From an uncultured Lentisphaeria bacterium (GTDB lineage Bacteria; Verrucomicrobiota; Lentisphaeria; Victivallales; UBA1829): a DNA stretch of 32,072 nucleotides. Positions within the stretch are counted from its first letter, which is position 1, and each line of letters opens with the position of its first letter. The stretch is from NCBI GenBank assembly GCA_905197955.1, contig CAJKAR010000046.1, positions 1 through 32,072 on the forward strand. The letters are read 5' to 3'. The notes beneath the pieces are model-generated. The model did no database searches. It was not told the origin of the DNA and was given only the letters and a program-made list of their open reading frames with translations. Below, one piece after another: positions 1-7,630 of the stretch. The position numbers and the translations under genes are program-made.

Positions 1-364
1 GTCTGAGACCTGCTTCGGTCCAGCTGAATAAGCTGGCCGCCGGAGGCAAAAAAACGTCCCGCAGAGACAAGAAAAAAAGATCATGGTGCAGGTCTGAGAC
101 CTGCTTCGGTCCAGCTGAATAAGCTGGCCGCCGGAGGCAAAAAAACGTCCCGCAGAGACAAGAAAAAAAGATCATGGTGCAGGTCTGAGACCTGCTTCGG
201 TCCAGCTGAATAAGCTGGCCGCCGGAGGCAAAAAAACGTCCCGCAGAGACAAGAAAAAAAGATCATGGTGCAGGTCTGAGACCTGCTTCGGTCCAGCTGA
301 ATAAGCTGGCCGCCGGAGGCAAAAAAACATCCCGCAGGGACAAGCGGAAAAAGCGAGTGCAGGT
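1..364. repeat. Tandem array of a 91-bp hairpin repeat, four copies
   Basis: Units start at 1, 92, 183 and 274. Units 1 to 3 read identical over 91 bp; unit 4 diverges in its last third. Each unit carries two clean hairpins. In unit 2 these are GCAGGTC-TGA-GACCTGC (88-104) and CCAGCT-GAATA-AGCTGG (111-127), followed by an A-run and a weaker GTCCC/GAGAC stem, which becomes TCCC-GCA-GGGA in unit 4. The period is not a multiple of three, so open frames across the array shift frame at each unit and are not genes. The array starts mid-family at the window edge, so it may extend further left. Related single copies lie at 11416-11470 and 32035-32072. Confidence 0.93.
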
Positions 365-369
365 TCTCT

Positions 370-435
370 GATGAGAAAAACTCTTTCATATCTGGATATA
401 GAAAGAATCCTTGGATTTGGAAAGAGAGTTTCATC
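370..435. other. Imperfect long inverted repeat upstream of the sialidase-like gene
   Basis: The segment begins GATGAGAAAAACTCTTTC and ends GGAAAGAGAGTTTCATC, which pair with small bulges around a central loop. It lies between the 91-bp array and the start of the gene at 475, so it could be a leader structure or operator. No clear promoter hexamers were found beside it. Confidence 0.35.
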
Positions 436-474
436 GGAAATTAGTGGAAGAGAGACAAATACGGAGTTAAAGGA

Positions 475-1545
475 ATGAAATCATTGTTGTCAAAAGAACT
501 AGAACTTGCGGACAGCAGTCATGCCAGACTTCCCGGACGTATTACGCATCTTGTTCTGAATCGAGCGACGTCACCCTATCATTTTCTTCATGAGTGTTCT
601 TTAGTCCATTTCAGGGATCGTTTCTATACAGCCTGGAATGCCTGCGGAAAATCCGAAAGCGACCGAGAGACGGTGATCCGGTGGACCAGCTGGGACGAGA
701 TGTTCCGGAAGAATGACGGTTTGCGGGAGATCCGTCCGGCATTGAGAATTGACGACGTGACAAATTGGGAGAGCTGTCAGTTGTTCGAGTACCGCTCCTC
801 TCTGTATGCTCTAGTTGGACAGGTCCATTGCCAGCCGCATGATCCGGTGGATAACGGCAGCCGGACCGTTCTGTTCCGTCTGATGGAAAATAAATTGTCC
901 TGGGAGGAAGTCTGCTCGGTCGCTGGTTTTCAACCTCTGAATCCGCCGATTTCTCTGCCGGACGGCCGCCTACTGTGCGGGGGTGAGTTTAACTTGCATG
1001 AACCCCGTGTTATGATATCCGCTTCTTCCGATTTAACTTGCTGGCGGGTTATTCCGCTATCCTGCTCATCATCGGCAGTTCCGATGTTTCCCGAGACCGC
1101 TCTGATGCCGATTCGGAATGGGATCCGAGCATTTGTCCGGAGCGGTAATCATGGACTTTTGACTGCGGATTCGACAGATGGCGAACATTGGGAGATGCTT
1201 GATTCGGTGGATTTTCCGGCTTCTTCGTCGAAAATGTGTGCCGGGCGCCTTTCGTCAGGAGAAGGGTACCTGATTCTAAACTCTCCATCGGCGGATCTGC
1301 CCGATACCCGCTCCTGGCTCCGGATTCTGTTGACGGAACCGGGAAGAGATACATTCTGCCGTCAAGTTACAATCCGGAATTCCCGGTCGCCGCTCTGCCG
1401 CGACGGGCGGAGCCATTCTCAATGGTCCTATCCCTGTGCAGTGGAATTCGGGGATTCGTTTTATGTTGCCTACTCCATATCGAAGGAAGATTATGGACTT
1501 TCCATATTGCCGTTGAGTGAACTTCAAACCATCAATTCAGATTGA
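475..1545 (+). CDS. Sialidase-like beta-propeller protein, cytoplasmic
   Basis: This 356-aa protein looks like the six-bladed propeller of the exo-sialidase/BNR superfamily. Asp-box-like turns are visible at residues 184-190 (SSDLTCW) and 233-239 (STDGEHW). Further blade-like strands follow around 255-270 and 318-345, ending in a segment of the type 'YPCAVEFGDSFYVAYS' common near the C-terminus of such proteins. No signal peptide or membrane segment is present, so it should act inside the cell. The stop is 26 bp before the KDPGal aldolase gene, suggesting co-transcription and a role in sugar catabolism. Full catalytic residues of true sialidases (Arg triad, Tyr/Glu pair) could not be assigned, so the substrate is unknown and it may be a phosphorylase-like or binding propeller. 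Confidence 0.65.
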   Translation: MKSLLSKELELADSSHARLPGRITHLVLNRATSPYHFLHECSLVHFRDRFYTAWNACGKSESDRETVIRWTSWDEMFRKNDGLREIRPALRIDDVTNWESCQLFEYRSSLYALVGQVHCQPHDPVDNGSRTVLFRLMENKLSWEEVCSVAGFQPLNPPISLPDGRLLCGGEFNLHEPRVMISASSDLTCWRVIPLSCSSSAVPMFPETALMPIRNGIRAFVRSGNHGLLTADSTDGEHWEMLDSVDFPASSSKMCAGRLSSGEGYLILNSPSADLPDTRSWLRILLTEPGRDTFCRQVTIRNSRSPLCRDGRSHSQWSYPCAVEFGDSFYVAYSISKEDYGLSILPLSELQTINSD

Positions 1546-1571
1546 AATAAATCAAAGAAAGGAAAAATCCC

Positions 1572-2177
1572 ATGAGTTTTGAAACGTATCTGAAAGAGTG
1601 TCCGCTGGTTGCGATTCTGCGTGGAATTACACCGGAGGAGGTTCCGTCAGTCTGCGACGTGCTCTATGAGAACGGAATCCGCCTTCTGGAAATTCCGCTG
1701 AATTCCCCCGATGCCCTGAAAAGTATCGCGATCGCCTCGAAACATGTAAAAGAACGGCAGATCGCCGGCGCAGGTACCGTCCTGACCCCGGAAGATGTCA
1801 TTGCCGTGCACGATGCAGGCGGCGAATTCATCATCTCTCCGAATACCGATGCCGAAGTGATCCGAGAGACAAAACGTCTTGGAATGATCTCCATGCCGGG
1901 CTTTTTCACAGCAAGCGAAGCGTTCACCGCCATCAAAGCCGGAGCCGATTATCTGAAACTTTTCCCTGCAATTCTCGGTCCCGGTTATGTGAAAGATCTG
2001 AAAGCCGTAGTTAAAAAACCGATCTTCGCAGTCGGCGGCGTGAATGCCGGCAACATTCCGGAGTTCATGAAAGTCTGCGCCGGAGTCGGAATCGGCAGCG
2101 CCCTTTACAAACCCGGAAAAACTCTCGACGCGATTGCAAAGGATGCTGCGGCAATGGTCGCGGGCGTGAAAAACTGA
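1572..2177 (+). CDS. dgoA: 2-dehydro-3-deoxy-6-phosphogalactonate aldolase
   Basis: This 201-aa class I aldolase of the KDPG/KHG family splits 2-keto-3-deoxy-6-phosphogalactonate into pyruvate and glyceraldehyde 3-phosphate, in the cytoplasmic De Ley-Doudoroff type galactonate route. The Schiff-base lysine is K129 in 'YLKLFP' and the general-base glutamate is E40 in 'LEIPLNSP'. The pattern 'AILRGITPEEV', 'GAGTVL', 'GYVKDLKAV' and 'FAVGGV' follows E. coli DgoA more closely than Eda, supporting the galacto-configured substrate. The length is normal for the family. An AAAGGAAAA-type ribosome site precedes ATG 1572. Alternative: a KDPG aldolase with broad specificity. Confidence 0.88.
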   Translation: MSFETYLKECPLVAILRGITPEEVPSVCDVLYENGIRLLEIPLNSPDALKSIAIASKHVKERQIAGAGTVLTPEDVIAVHDAGGEFIISPNTDAEVIRETKRLGMISMPGFFTASEAFTAIKAGADYLKLFPAILGPGYVKDLKAVVKKPIFAVGGVNAGNIPEFMKVCAGVGIGSALYKPGKTLDAIAKDAAAMVAGVKN

Positions 2178-2188
2178 GACATCATAAA

Positions 2189-2217
2189 TTGCAAAAAAAC
2201 TGAACCTCATGTATATT
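2189..2217 (+). promoter_or_regulatory. Probable sigma70-type promoter for the MFS-NifS-NifU genes
   Basis: TTGCAA (2189-2194) and TATATT (2212-2217) are separated by exactly 17 bp in the 66-bp gap between dgoA and the transporter gene. Transcription would begin near 2224, just ahead of the AGGAG ribosome site at 2232-2236. Confidence 0.5.
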
Positions 2218-2243
2218 AATCTCTTCTGATCAGGAGATGGAAG

Positions 2244-3470
2244 ATGATGTTCAGGCATGTAGCAAATTATTTTCGTCCCAATACGGGAGCCACTCAGTTC
2301 TTTTTGAGCATTCTGATGTGGGGTGTCGCGGCAGGCTGCTTTACCGCCGTACTGAACAACTACCTTGCGGATGTGCGCGGAATCAATGAGTTCGAACGCG
2401 GCCTGCTCGAATTTTTCCGGGAGATGCCGGGACTGCTTCTGGTATTCATCCTGGCCGTCATGAACCGTCTGACGGACTGGCGGATTCTGAAGGTCGGCAC
2501 CCTGATATCCATGGCCGGTGTTGCCGGCCTGATGCTTTCCGCAGACAAAATCCTGATCACCGCTCTCATCATGGTCTGGAGCGCCGGCGAACATATTCTG
2601 ATGCCGGTCCGCAGTTCGATTGCGATGCGGGTCGCCCGCTACGGCAAGCTCGGCCGCTCTCTTGGAATGGTGACAAGCGCAATGAATGCCGGAAACGTGG
2701 CCGGCAGTCTGATTGCCGCAGCGATCTTTTATGCCGGACTCCGCTTTTTCCATGTGAAAAATCAGATCCTGCTGTACAACATCATCTGGGGGTTCATCGT
2801 TCTTCTTCTGGCAGTTAGTGTGGCGGCAATCCTGCTGGCGAAGACGGGGGAGGGGGCGGTCGTGAAGCGTCCCCGCCTGTATTTCAATCGCAAGTACGGC
2901 AAGTTCTATGCTCTGGAACTCTTCTACGGAGCCCGGAAACAGATCTTCATCACATTTGCGCCGTATGTCCTGATCCTGAACTATAAAATGGATACGACAA
3001 CCATGGCGGTACTGGTCGGAATCTGTGCGCTGGTGAACATCTTCTGCGCCCCGATGATCGGGCGCCTGATGGATCGGATCGGCTACAAGAACATCATGAT
3101 TTACGATACGGTGGTTCTGTTCTTTGTCTGTCTGGTATACGGATACGCGGACAGCCTGTTTGCAAAGCATATCGCATACTATGTCGTCTGCCTGAATTTC
3201 CTGCTGGATGCGGTGATCAGCACAACCTCCATGGCAACCAACGTCTATGTCCGGGAGATTTCCGACACCCAGGAAGAGATGACTTCCACCCTGACCACCG
3301 GTATTTCCATCAACCACCTGATCAGCATCCTGGCCGCGCTGGCCGGAGGAATGATCTGGCAGAAATTCGGAGTAGGGGTCCTGTTCGGCTTCGCCGCGGT
3401 CATGGCACTGGCAAACAGCGCGTTTGCCCTGACGATTCCACGTCCGGGATCTTACCGGAAGGAGGCTTGA
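2244..3470 (+). CDS. Major facilitator superfamily transporter
   Basis: This 408-aa, strongly hydrophobic protein has about 12 predicted membrane helices and is typical of MFS secondary carriers. The cytoplasmic loop motif A is recognisable in the second half near residues 270-283 ('GRLMDRIGYKN') and in degenerate form near residues 72-80 ('NRLTDWR'). AGGAG at 2232-2236 sits 7 nt before ATG 2244; the next codon is also ATG. The substrate cannot be read from the sequence. Its position behind dgoA suggests a sugar, sugar acid or oligosaccharide. The last codons contain the ribosome site of the following gene, so the two are translationally linked. Confidence 0.85.
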   Translation: MMFRHVANYFRPNTGATQFFLSILMWGVAAGCFTAVLNNYLADVRGINEFERGLLEFFREMPGLLLVFILAVMNRLTDWRILKVGTLISMAGVAGLMLSADKILITALIMVWSAGEHILMPVRSSIAMRVARYGKLGRSLGMVTSAMNAGNVAGSLIAAAIFYAGLRFFHVKNQILLYNIIWGFIVLLLAVSVAAILLAKTGEGAVVKRPRLYFNRKYGKFYALELFYGARKQIFITFAPYVLILNYKMDTTTMAVLVGICALVNIFCAPMIGRLMDRIGYKNIMIYDTVVLFFVCLVYGYADSLFAKHIAYYVVCLNFLLDAVISTTSMATNVYVREISDTQEEMTSTLTTGISINHLISILAALAGGMIWQKFGVGVLFGFAAVMALANSAFALTIPRPGSYRKEA

Positions 3471-3471
3471 G

Positions 3472-4611
3472 TTGGAGCTCTATTTCGACAATGCCGCGTC
3501 ATGCAGACCGTTCGAGTGGGCGGTTCGTCTGTTTTCCGAAACCGTACTTTCGACATATGCAAATCAGGAATCCGCAGGTTCTCTCGGTGTCCGTGCGAAC
3601 AGGCTGGTCCGCGAATCCTCGAAACGTCTTGCTTCTGCGGTCGCACCCGGAGCCGATGTGCTCTGGTGCAATTCCGGGACGGAGGCTCTCGCTGCGGCAA
3701 TCCGGATGCACTGTGCGTCGCATCCCGGAAGCGGAATCGTGACAACCGAGGCGGAACATCCTGCACTCAAACAGGCGATCCGCCATTTTGCCTCCGAGTA
3801 TGGTTTACAGGTCGCCTGCGCTAAAATCAGAAAGGAGGATGGAAGGGTGGATCTGGATTCGCTCGCCTCTCTTCTGACTCCGAAAGTCTCGCTTCTTGCG
3901 CTTCATCATGTGAATGCCGAGACCGGTGCCGTGCAGGATTTGCCGTCCATTCGTGCCGTCCTGGAGTCGCGTTCCTCCGGGAAGACTAAGTTCCTTGCCG
4001 ATACGACGCAGTCGGTTTGCAAGGTCCCTGTTCCGTGGGAGGAGGCCGGATTGGATTTTATGACCGTTTCCGGCTGCAAGATCGGATCTCCCTGCGGAGC
4101 CGCCCTCCTGTTCCGCGATTCAAAAGAGAAGATCGTTTCCCGGCGCTTCCATGCGCTGCGCGGGACGGATCACGCGGTGGGACGATGTGTTCCCGCAGCG
4201 GTTCATGTCCTGGCATCCGTTGCGGAGCGTGACGTGGAGAAGCTTTCGGAGCGGGCTGCCCGGATGAGGAAAATCCGATCCCGCATCCTGGAGTCGGTCA
4301 AACGTTCTGCGGGGAATCGGGTGCTGGAGACGATTCCTCCGGAGAAGGCCTCCCCCTACATTCTGCATCTGATTTTTCCGGAACACCAGGGGGCTGTTCT
4401 GGTTCGGATTCTGGAATCGGAAGGCGTTTCCGCCGCGGCAGGATCCGCGTGCATGGCGGAGACTCCAGAGCCTTCCGGAACTCTGCGCGCCATGGGATAT
4501 TCCAGAGCGCTGGCTTTCGGAGCGTTCCGTCTCTCCTTCTGGGACGATACCTCGGAGAAGGATGCGGAAGTTTTTGAAAACCTTTTCGATTCAGCATTGA
4601 AAAATTACTAA
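3472..4611 (+). CDS. NifS/IscS-like cysteine desulfurase (class V aminotransferase fold)
   Basis: This 379-aa PLP enzyme would release sulfur from cysteine as a persulfide for Fe-S cluster or other sulfur transfer. Visible residues are the ring-stacking histidine H96 ('EAEHPA'), PLP-nitrogen aspartate D177 ('ADTTQ'), Schiff-base lysine K203 and catalytic cysteine C327 in 'AGSACMAETPEPSGTLRAMG'. The usual S-x-H-K around the lysine reads SGCK, with Cys202 replacing histidine. The start is TTG 3472, chosen because AGGAGG at 3460-3465 lies 6 nt upstream and the reading frame begins right after the MFS stop at 3470. The NifU-type scaffold downstream supports an Fe-S role. A related lyase activity cannot be excluded. 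Confidence 0.85.
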   Translation: MELYFDNAASCRPFEWAVRLFSETVLSTYANQESAGSLGVRANRLVRESSKRLASAVAPGADVLWCNSGTEALAAAIRMHCASHPGSGIVTTEAEHPALKQAIRHFASEYGLQVACAKIRKEDGRVDLDSLASLLTPKVSLLALHHVNAETGAVQDLPSIRAVLESRSSGKTKFLADTTQSVCKVPVPWEEAGLDFMTVSGCKIGSPCGAALLFRDSKEKIVSRRFHALRGTDHAVGRCVPAAVHVLASVAERDVEKLSERAARMRKIRSRILESVKRSAGNRVLETIPPEKASPYILHLIFPEHQGAVLVRILESEGVSAAAGSACMAETPEPSGTLRAMGYSRALAFGAFRLSFWDDTSEKDAEVFENLFDSALKNY

Positions 4612-4663
4612 AACAGATTAATAGTATCATAACCGAAAGATTTTTAACGAAAGGATGAAACTC

Positions 4664-4882
4664 ATGGAAGAAAAGATCAGAGCAAGACTCGAAGAACTCC
4701 GCGCTTATCTTCAGGCGGATGGCGGAGACCTTGAAATAGTTGCGATCGAAGGGAAAACCGTGAAACTTTCCCTCCGCGGCGCCTGCGGCGGATGTCCTCA
4801 TGCGACAATCACGATCAAAGATGGTATCGAGCGGATCCTCAAGGACGAAATCGATCCTGAAATCGTGGTGGAGCGCGTCTGA
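4664..4882 (+). CDS. NifU C-terminal-domain (Nfu-type) Fe-S scaffold protein
   Basis: This 72-aa protein is a stand-alone NifU C-terminal domain, with the cluster-binding CxxC in 'ACGGCPHAT' and the usual 'DGGDLE' loop. It would accept or carry an assembled [4Fe-4S] cluster in the cytoplasm, working with the cysteine desulfurase just upstream. I place the start at ATG 4664 because AAAGGA at 4650-4655 is then 8 nt away. The in-frame ATG at 4655 overlaps that ribosome site and is less likely. The gene ends about 20 bp before a strong terminator, marking the operon end. Confidence 0.88.
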   Translation: MEEKIRARLEELRAYLQADGGDLEIVAIEGKTVKLSLRGACGGCPHATITIKDGIERILKDEIDPEIVVERV

Positions 4883-4904
4883 TTCCGCATTCGGATTCCG
4901 TTTC

Positions 4905-4938
4905 CGGAGCCGGGATGTTTCCGGCTCCGATTTTTTTT
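4905..4938 (+). terminator. Rho-independent terminator after the NifS-NifU operon
   Basis: A perfect 9-bp stem, CGGAGCCGG (4905-4913) with CCGGCTCCG (4921-4929), encloses a 7-nt loop and is followed by eight T residues (4931-4938). Confidence 0.92.
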
Positions 4939-4962
4939 GTTATTTGATTTTCGTTTTTCTGT

Positions 4963-5424
4963 ATGAAGATTGTTGAGATTTACACCGATGGAGCCTGTCG
5001 CGGCAACCCCGGTCCGGGAGGATACGCAGCGGTTCTGAAATATCGAGACTTCCGGAAGGAGATTTCCGGAGGGTTCCGCCGCACAACCAACAACCGCATG
5101 GAAATTTTTGCCGTGATTGCCGCTCTGGAGGCGTTGCGCGAACCCTGCATTATGACGATCTATTCCGATTCCCGTTATCTGATCGATACCATGGAAAAAG
5201 GATGGCTGGAAAAATGGCGCAAAACGGGATGGGTCAATCGGAAAGGGGATTCCGTGAAAAATATTGATTTGTGGCGGCGTTTGTTTGTTGCAAAGATCCG
5301 TCACAAGGCAAAATTTGTCTGGGTGAAGGGGCACGCGGAGAATCCGGAGAACAACCGCTGCGATCAGTTGGCAACTGCCGCCGCCGATCAGCCGGATCTG
5401 CCGGTGGATGAGGGATGTCCTTAG
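4963..5424 (+). CDS. rnhA: Ribonuclease HI
   Basis: This 153-aa protein is a full-length bacterial RNase HI, which cuts the RNA strand of RNA-DNA hybrids in the cytoplasm. The metal-binding carboxylates are D9 ('YTDGACRGNPGPGG'), E47 ('NNRMEIFAV'), D69 ('YSDSRYL') and D134, with the flexible-loop histidine H124 ('KGHAENPENNRCD'). Spacing and length match the E. coli enzyme. It begins 24 bp after the upstream terminator, so it should have its own promoter. Its TAG stop (5422-5424) overlaps the TAA stop of the convergent regulator gene (5421-5423 on the other strand). Confidence 0.96.
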   Translation: MKIVEIYTDGACRGNPGPGGYAAVLKYRDFRKEISGGFRRTTNNRMEIFAVIAALEALREPCIMTIYSDSRYLIDTMEKGWLEKWRKTGWVNRKGDSVKNIDLWRRLFVAKIRHKAKFVWVKGHAENPENNRCDQLATAAADQPDLPVDEGCP

Positions 5425-6578
5425 GCTTTTTCTGTAAGAGAATGAACCGAACCCCTCTCGACAATATGCATTCCTACTAGAATGCGGACCGATTCCCTGC
5501 GGAACTGCGGATCCTGACCTTGACGCAAAAGAGCAACAGCTTCCTTTGCCATGACATCAGGAGGGGGAGCAGCGTAACTCAAGTCCGGAGTTGCATCCGC
5601 AGTCGCGTCACGGAATGTGATGAGGCTGACCATCTCTTTCAGCATTCTGTTTTTCAGACGCGAAGCGGCAAAGGAACAAATTTCCATTGCCATTGCCTGT
5701 CCGGCGATAATCAGTGCGGTTGGGGCATTCGCGTGTCCCAAACGGTTTAGGAGATTTTCCACGTCTCTGGTTCCGTTTTCTCTGAACAGGTTCCAGTGAA
5801 TTGTTTCAATCGGAGGGGCTGAAATCGAGGAAAGATAACAGGAGAGTCCTTGATAACGAACTTTGAAATGGCTGTCCTGAACAAAATCTTCCGTCGGGAA
5901 TGCTGTTATGAAGACAAGTTTACGGTGTCCTCGCTCATAAAGATATTTCCCGACTTCATATCCGGCTTTATAATTATCTGGAAGTACATAGCGACTTCCA
6001 CTGAAGCGCTCCATGATATCCAGCAGAACCAGATTCTGTCTTTGAATTTCTTCATTTAACTCAAAAGTATTGGAGGTATAGGGCATGTAAAGGATGCCGG
6101 CGGAGTTCGGATCGGAACAGGCCTGCGCAATCGCCTGCTTGTCGTTGTAACGATAAATTTTCAGATGCCAGTTCAACGGCTCAATTTCCTTTTGAAGTGT
6201 ACAGAGAATCTGCGTATATAAGCATGCATAAACCGGCGTAGCATGATCCGCTTCAATAAAAAAATAGAGAGTCTGTGAGGGGGAAAGGGGGGTGGAAATT
6301 TCTTTCCCGCAGGACGATGCCTTTTCATCCCGTGCATGCAGAATTGCTTTCAGATCCCGATTGACAAAGCATCCGCTTCCCGGACGTGTTATGAGCCATC
6401 CGCTCCGTACCAGATCCTTGATCGCCGAAGCTGCTGTTGATGCGGATACATTCAATTCCTCTGCAATATTCCGGATCGGGGGAAGGCGTTCCCCAAGCTG
6501 CCATTCTCCTGATTTGATGCGTTCGATCAGGTGTTCACCGATGGTTTCCGGGAGGTTCTGTTTGTAAATCTTCTGCAT
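5421..6578 (-). CDS. GntR-type winged-helix regulator with LacI-like sugar-sensor domain
   Basis: This 385-aa transcription factor has an N-terminal GntR winged helix at about residues 8-75 ('GERLPPIRNIAEELNVS' is the recognition region). A periplasmic-binding-protein-like sensor domain follows from about residue 105 to 370, including 'GRYVLPDNYKAGYEVGKYL'-type strand and helix patterns seen in LacI-family C-terminal domains. AraR of Bacillus shows this domain order. AAGGAG lies 6 nt before the ATG at 6578. The gene is divergent from the pseudopilin and glycosidase genes, so it is probably their local repressor or activator responding to a released sugar. The inverted repeat at 6655-6729 is its likely site. 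Confidence 0.87.
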   Translation of the reverse strand: MQKIYKQNLPETIGEHLIERIKSGEWQLGERLPPIRNIAEELNVSASTAASAIKDLVRSGWLITRPGSGCFVNRDLKAILHARDEKASSCGKEISTPLSPSQTLYFFIEADHATPVYACLYTQILCTLQKEIEPLNWHLKIYRYNDKQAIAQACSDPNSAGILYMPYTSNTFELNEEIQRQNLVLLDIMERFSGSRYVLPDNYKAGYEVGKYLYERGHRKLVFITAFPTEDFVQDSHFKVRYQGLSCYLSSISAPPIETIHWNLFRENGTRDVENLLNRLGHANAPTALIIAGQAMAMEICSFAASRLKNRMLKEMVSLITFRDATADATPDLSYAAPPPDVMAKEAVALLRQGQDPQFRRESVRILVGMHIVERGSVHSLTEKA

Positions 6579-6654
6579 ACTGATCTCCTTGTCGTCTTCT
6601 TTAAAATAAATCTTTTTAATACAATTTCAAGCACATTTAATATGAAAATATAAA

Positions 6655-6729
6655 AATTGTTCAAAAAAATAAACTATATCTTGACGATTGATTTTTTTTA
6701 TAGTATAATATAAAGGATTTTGAACAATA
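6655..6729. promoter_or_regulatory. Promoter of module 1 flanked by a long-spaced inverted repeat (operator candidate)
   Basis: For the plus strand, TTGACG (6681-6686) and TATAAT (6704-6709) are 17 bp apart, a near-consensus sigma70 promoter driving the pseudopilin gene. It is bracketed by AATTGTTCAAAA (6655-6666) and TTTTGAACAATA (6718-6729), which match as inverted copies at 11 of 12 positions. The left copy contains a TTGAAC hexamer on the minus strand that could be the -35 of the regulator gene. A dimeric regulator holding both sites could loop over the promoter. Confidence 0.7.
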
Positions 6730-6767
6730 TATGGCGAAAGTAAATTTAAGGAAGAAAGGATATTGCT

Positions 6768-7568
6768 ATGAATCAGACTGTTCCGTTATGGAGAAAAAAT
6801 ACCTTGGAAAAGAGATTAGAGCCATCCGTTTCCTGGAGAATGGAAAAAAACTTTACAATGATAGAACTTTTAGTGGTTATTGCTATTATAGCAATTCTTG
6901 TTTCCATTTTGCTTCCGGCTCTTCAGAAATCCAGGAACAGCGCAATGGCGATCAGCTGTGTCAGCAACTTGAAACAGATTGGGCTGGCTGCTCAGGCCTA
7001 TGGCAATGATTACGATTCTTATGTTCCGGCGACTGGAAAATATACAGTACAACTTAAGATGAACAATGATTTTCTTCCTCGGCTTTTTCCGTATGTGAAA
7101 GGCAGGCCAATGCAGGAGGTTTCTGTGGAAAATGAGGTTCCGAAGATTTTTCACTGTCCAGCGGGAGAACCTTCCCACTTCAGGACGATTACGAACAGCA
7201 CGGTACGTACCAATTATGCTTGGAATCAGCTCCTGGGAGTTGCCGATATTGATTTTGTTTCCGGGTGGTTGACGGTTGAAGCTCGCTTGTTTACGCGATG
7301 TCGTCGTCCTTCCCTGGCGGTCATGGCGATTGATTATGATTACAAGAATTCAACGGCACTTGGTTTTTCTTCTTTTGTTTATTTCTGGGATCGCACGAAT
7401 TCGGAAACCCGTTCTCCTCTCCGTCACAATCTCAGGGATAACAATCTGGCTGCGGATGGGCATGTCTTTGCTGTGAACCCGTTGAAACTGATTACTTTCA
7501 CTTATGCGAATCATTATGCTTATGCCAATCGCTGTTCAGACAATAATTTTCCATTGTGGCCGCAGTAA
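6768..7568 (+). CDS. Pseudopilin-like protein with H-X9-DG motif (DUF1559-type)
   Basis: This 266-aa protein has a type IV pilin-like N-terminal segment. The cleavage motif is N28-F29 followed by 'TMIELLVVIAIIAIL', with E33 at mature position 5. It then has the hydrophobic helix, a globular domain, and the C-terminal H-X9-DG motif (H220, D230, G231). Proteins of this sort are abundant in planctomycetes and lentisphaerae and are annotated as type II secretion G-like or DUF1559. The residue before the cleavage point is Asn instead of the usual Gly. AAGGA at 6756-6760 precedes ATG 6768 by 7 nt. It is followed by a secreted glycosidase gene 62 bp on and should share its transcript. Its actual role, scaffold or secretion helper, is not known. 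Confidence 0.85.
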   Translation: MNQTVPLWRKNTLEKRLEPSVSWRMEKNFTMIELLVVIAIIAILVSILLPALQKSRNSAMAISCVSNLKQIGLAAQAYGNDYDSYVPATGKYTVQLKMNNDFLPRLFPYVKGRPMQEVSVENEVPKIFHCPAGEPSHFRTITNSTVRTNYAWNQLLGVADIDFVSGWLTVEARLFTRCRRPSLAVMAIDYDYKNSTALGFSSFVYFWDRTNSETRSPLRHNLRDNNLAADGHVFAVNPLKLITFTYANHYAYANRCSDNNFPLWPQ

Positions 7569-7630
7569 AATAGAATTTTGTCCGGATGATGATCGGGATG
7601 TTTTTGAGAAATAACAGGAGGTTTTATTCG

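Noticed and set aside
1..364. CRISPR array
   Set aside because: The units are directly joined and identical throughout, with no variable spacers and no cas genes.
81..434. 117-aa open frame across the tandem repeats
   Set aside because: It simply reads the 91-bp repeat in successive frames; no ribosome site and no family.
1647..3317. 556-aa open frame on the minus strand
   Set aside because: It lies antisense to dgoA and the MFS gene, has low-complexity His/Gln/Asp-rich composition and no domain; a by-product of codon bias in the real genes.
6731..7009. 92-aa open frame starting before the pseudopilin gene
   Set aside because: It overlaps the pseudopilin in another frame, has no good ribosome site and no recognisable sequence.
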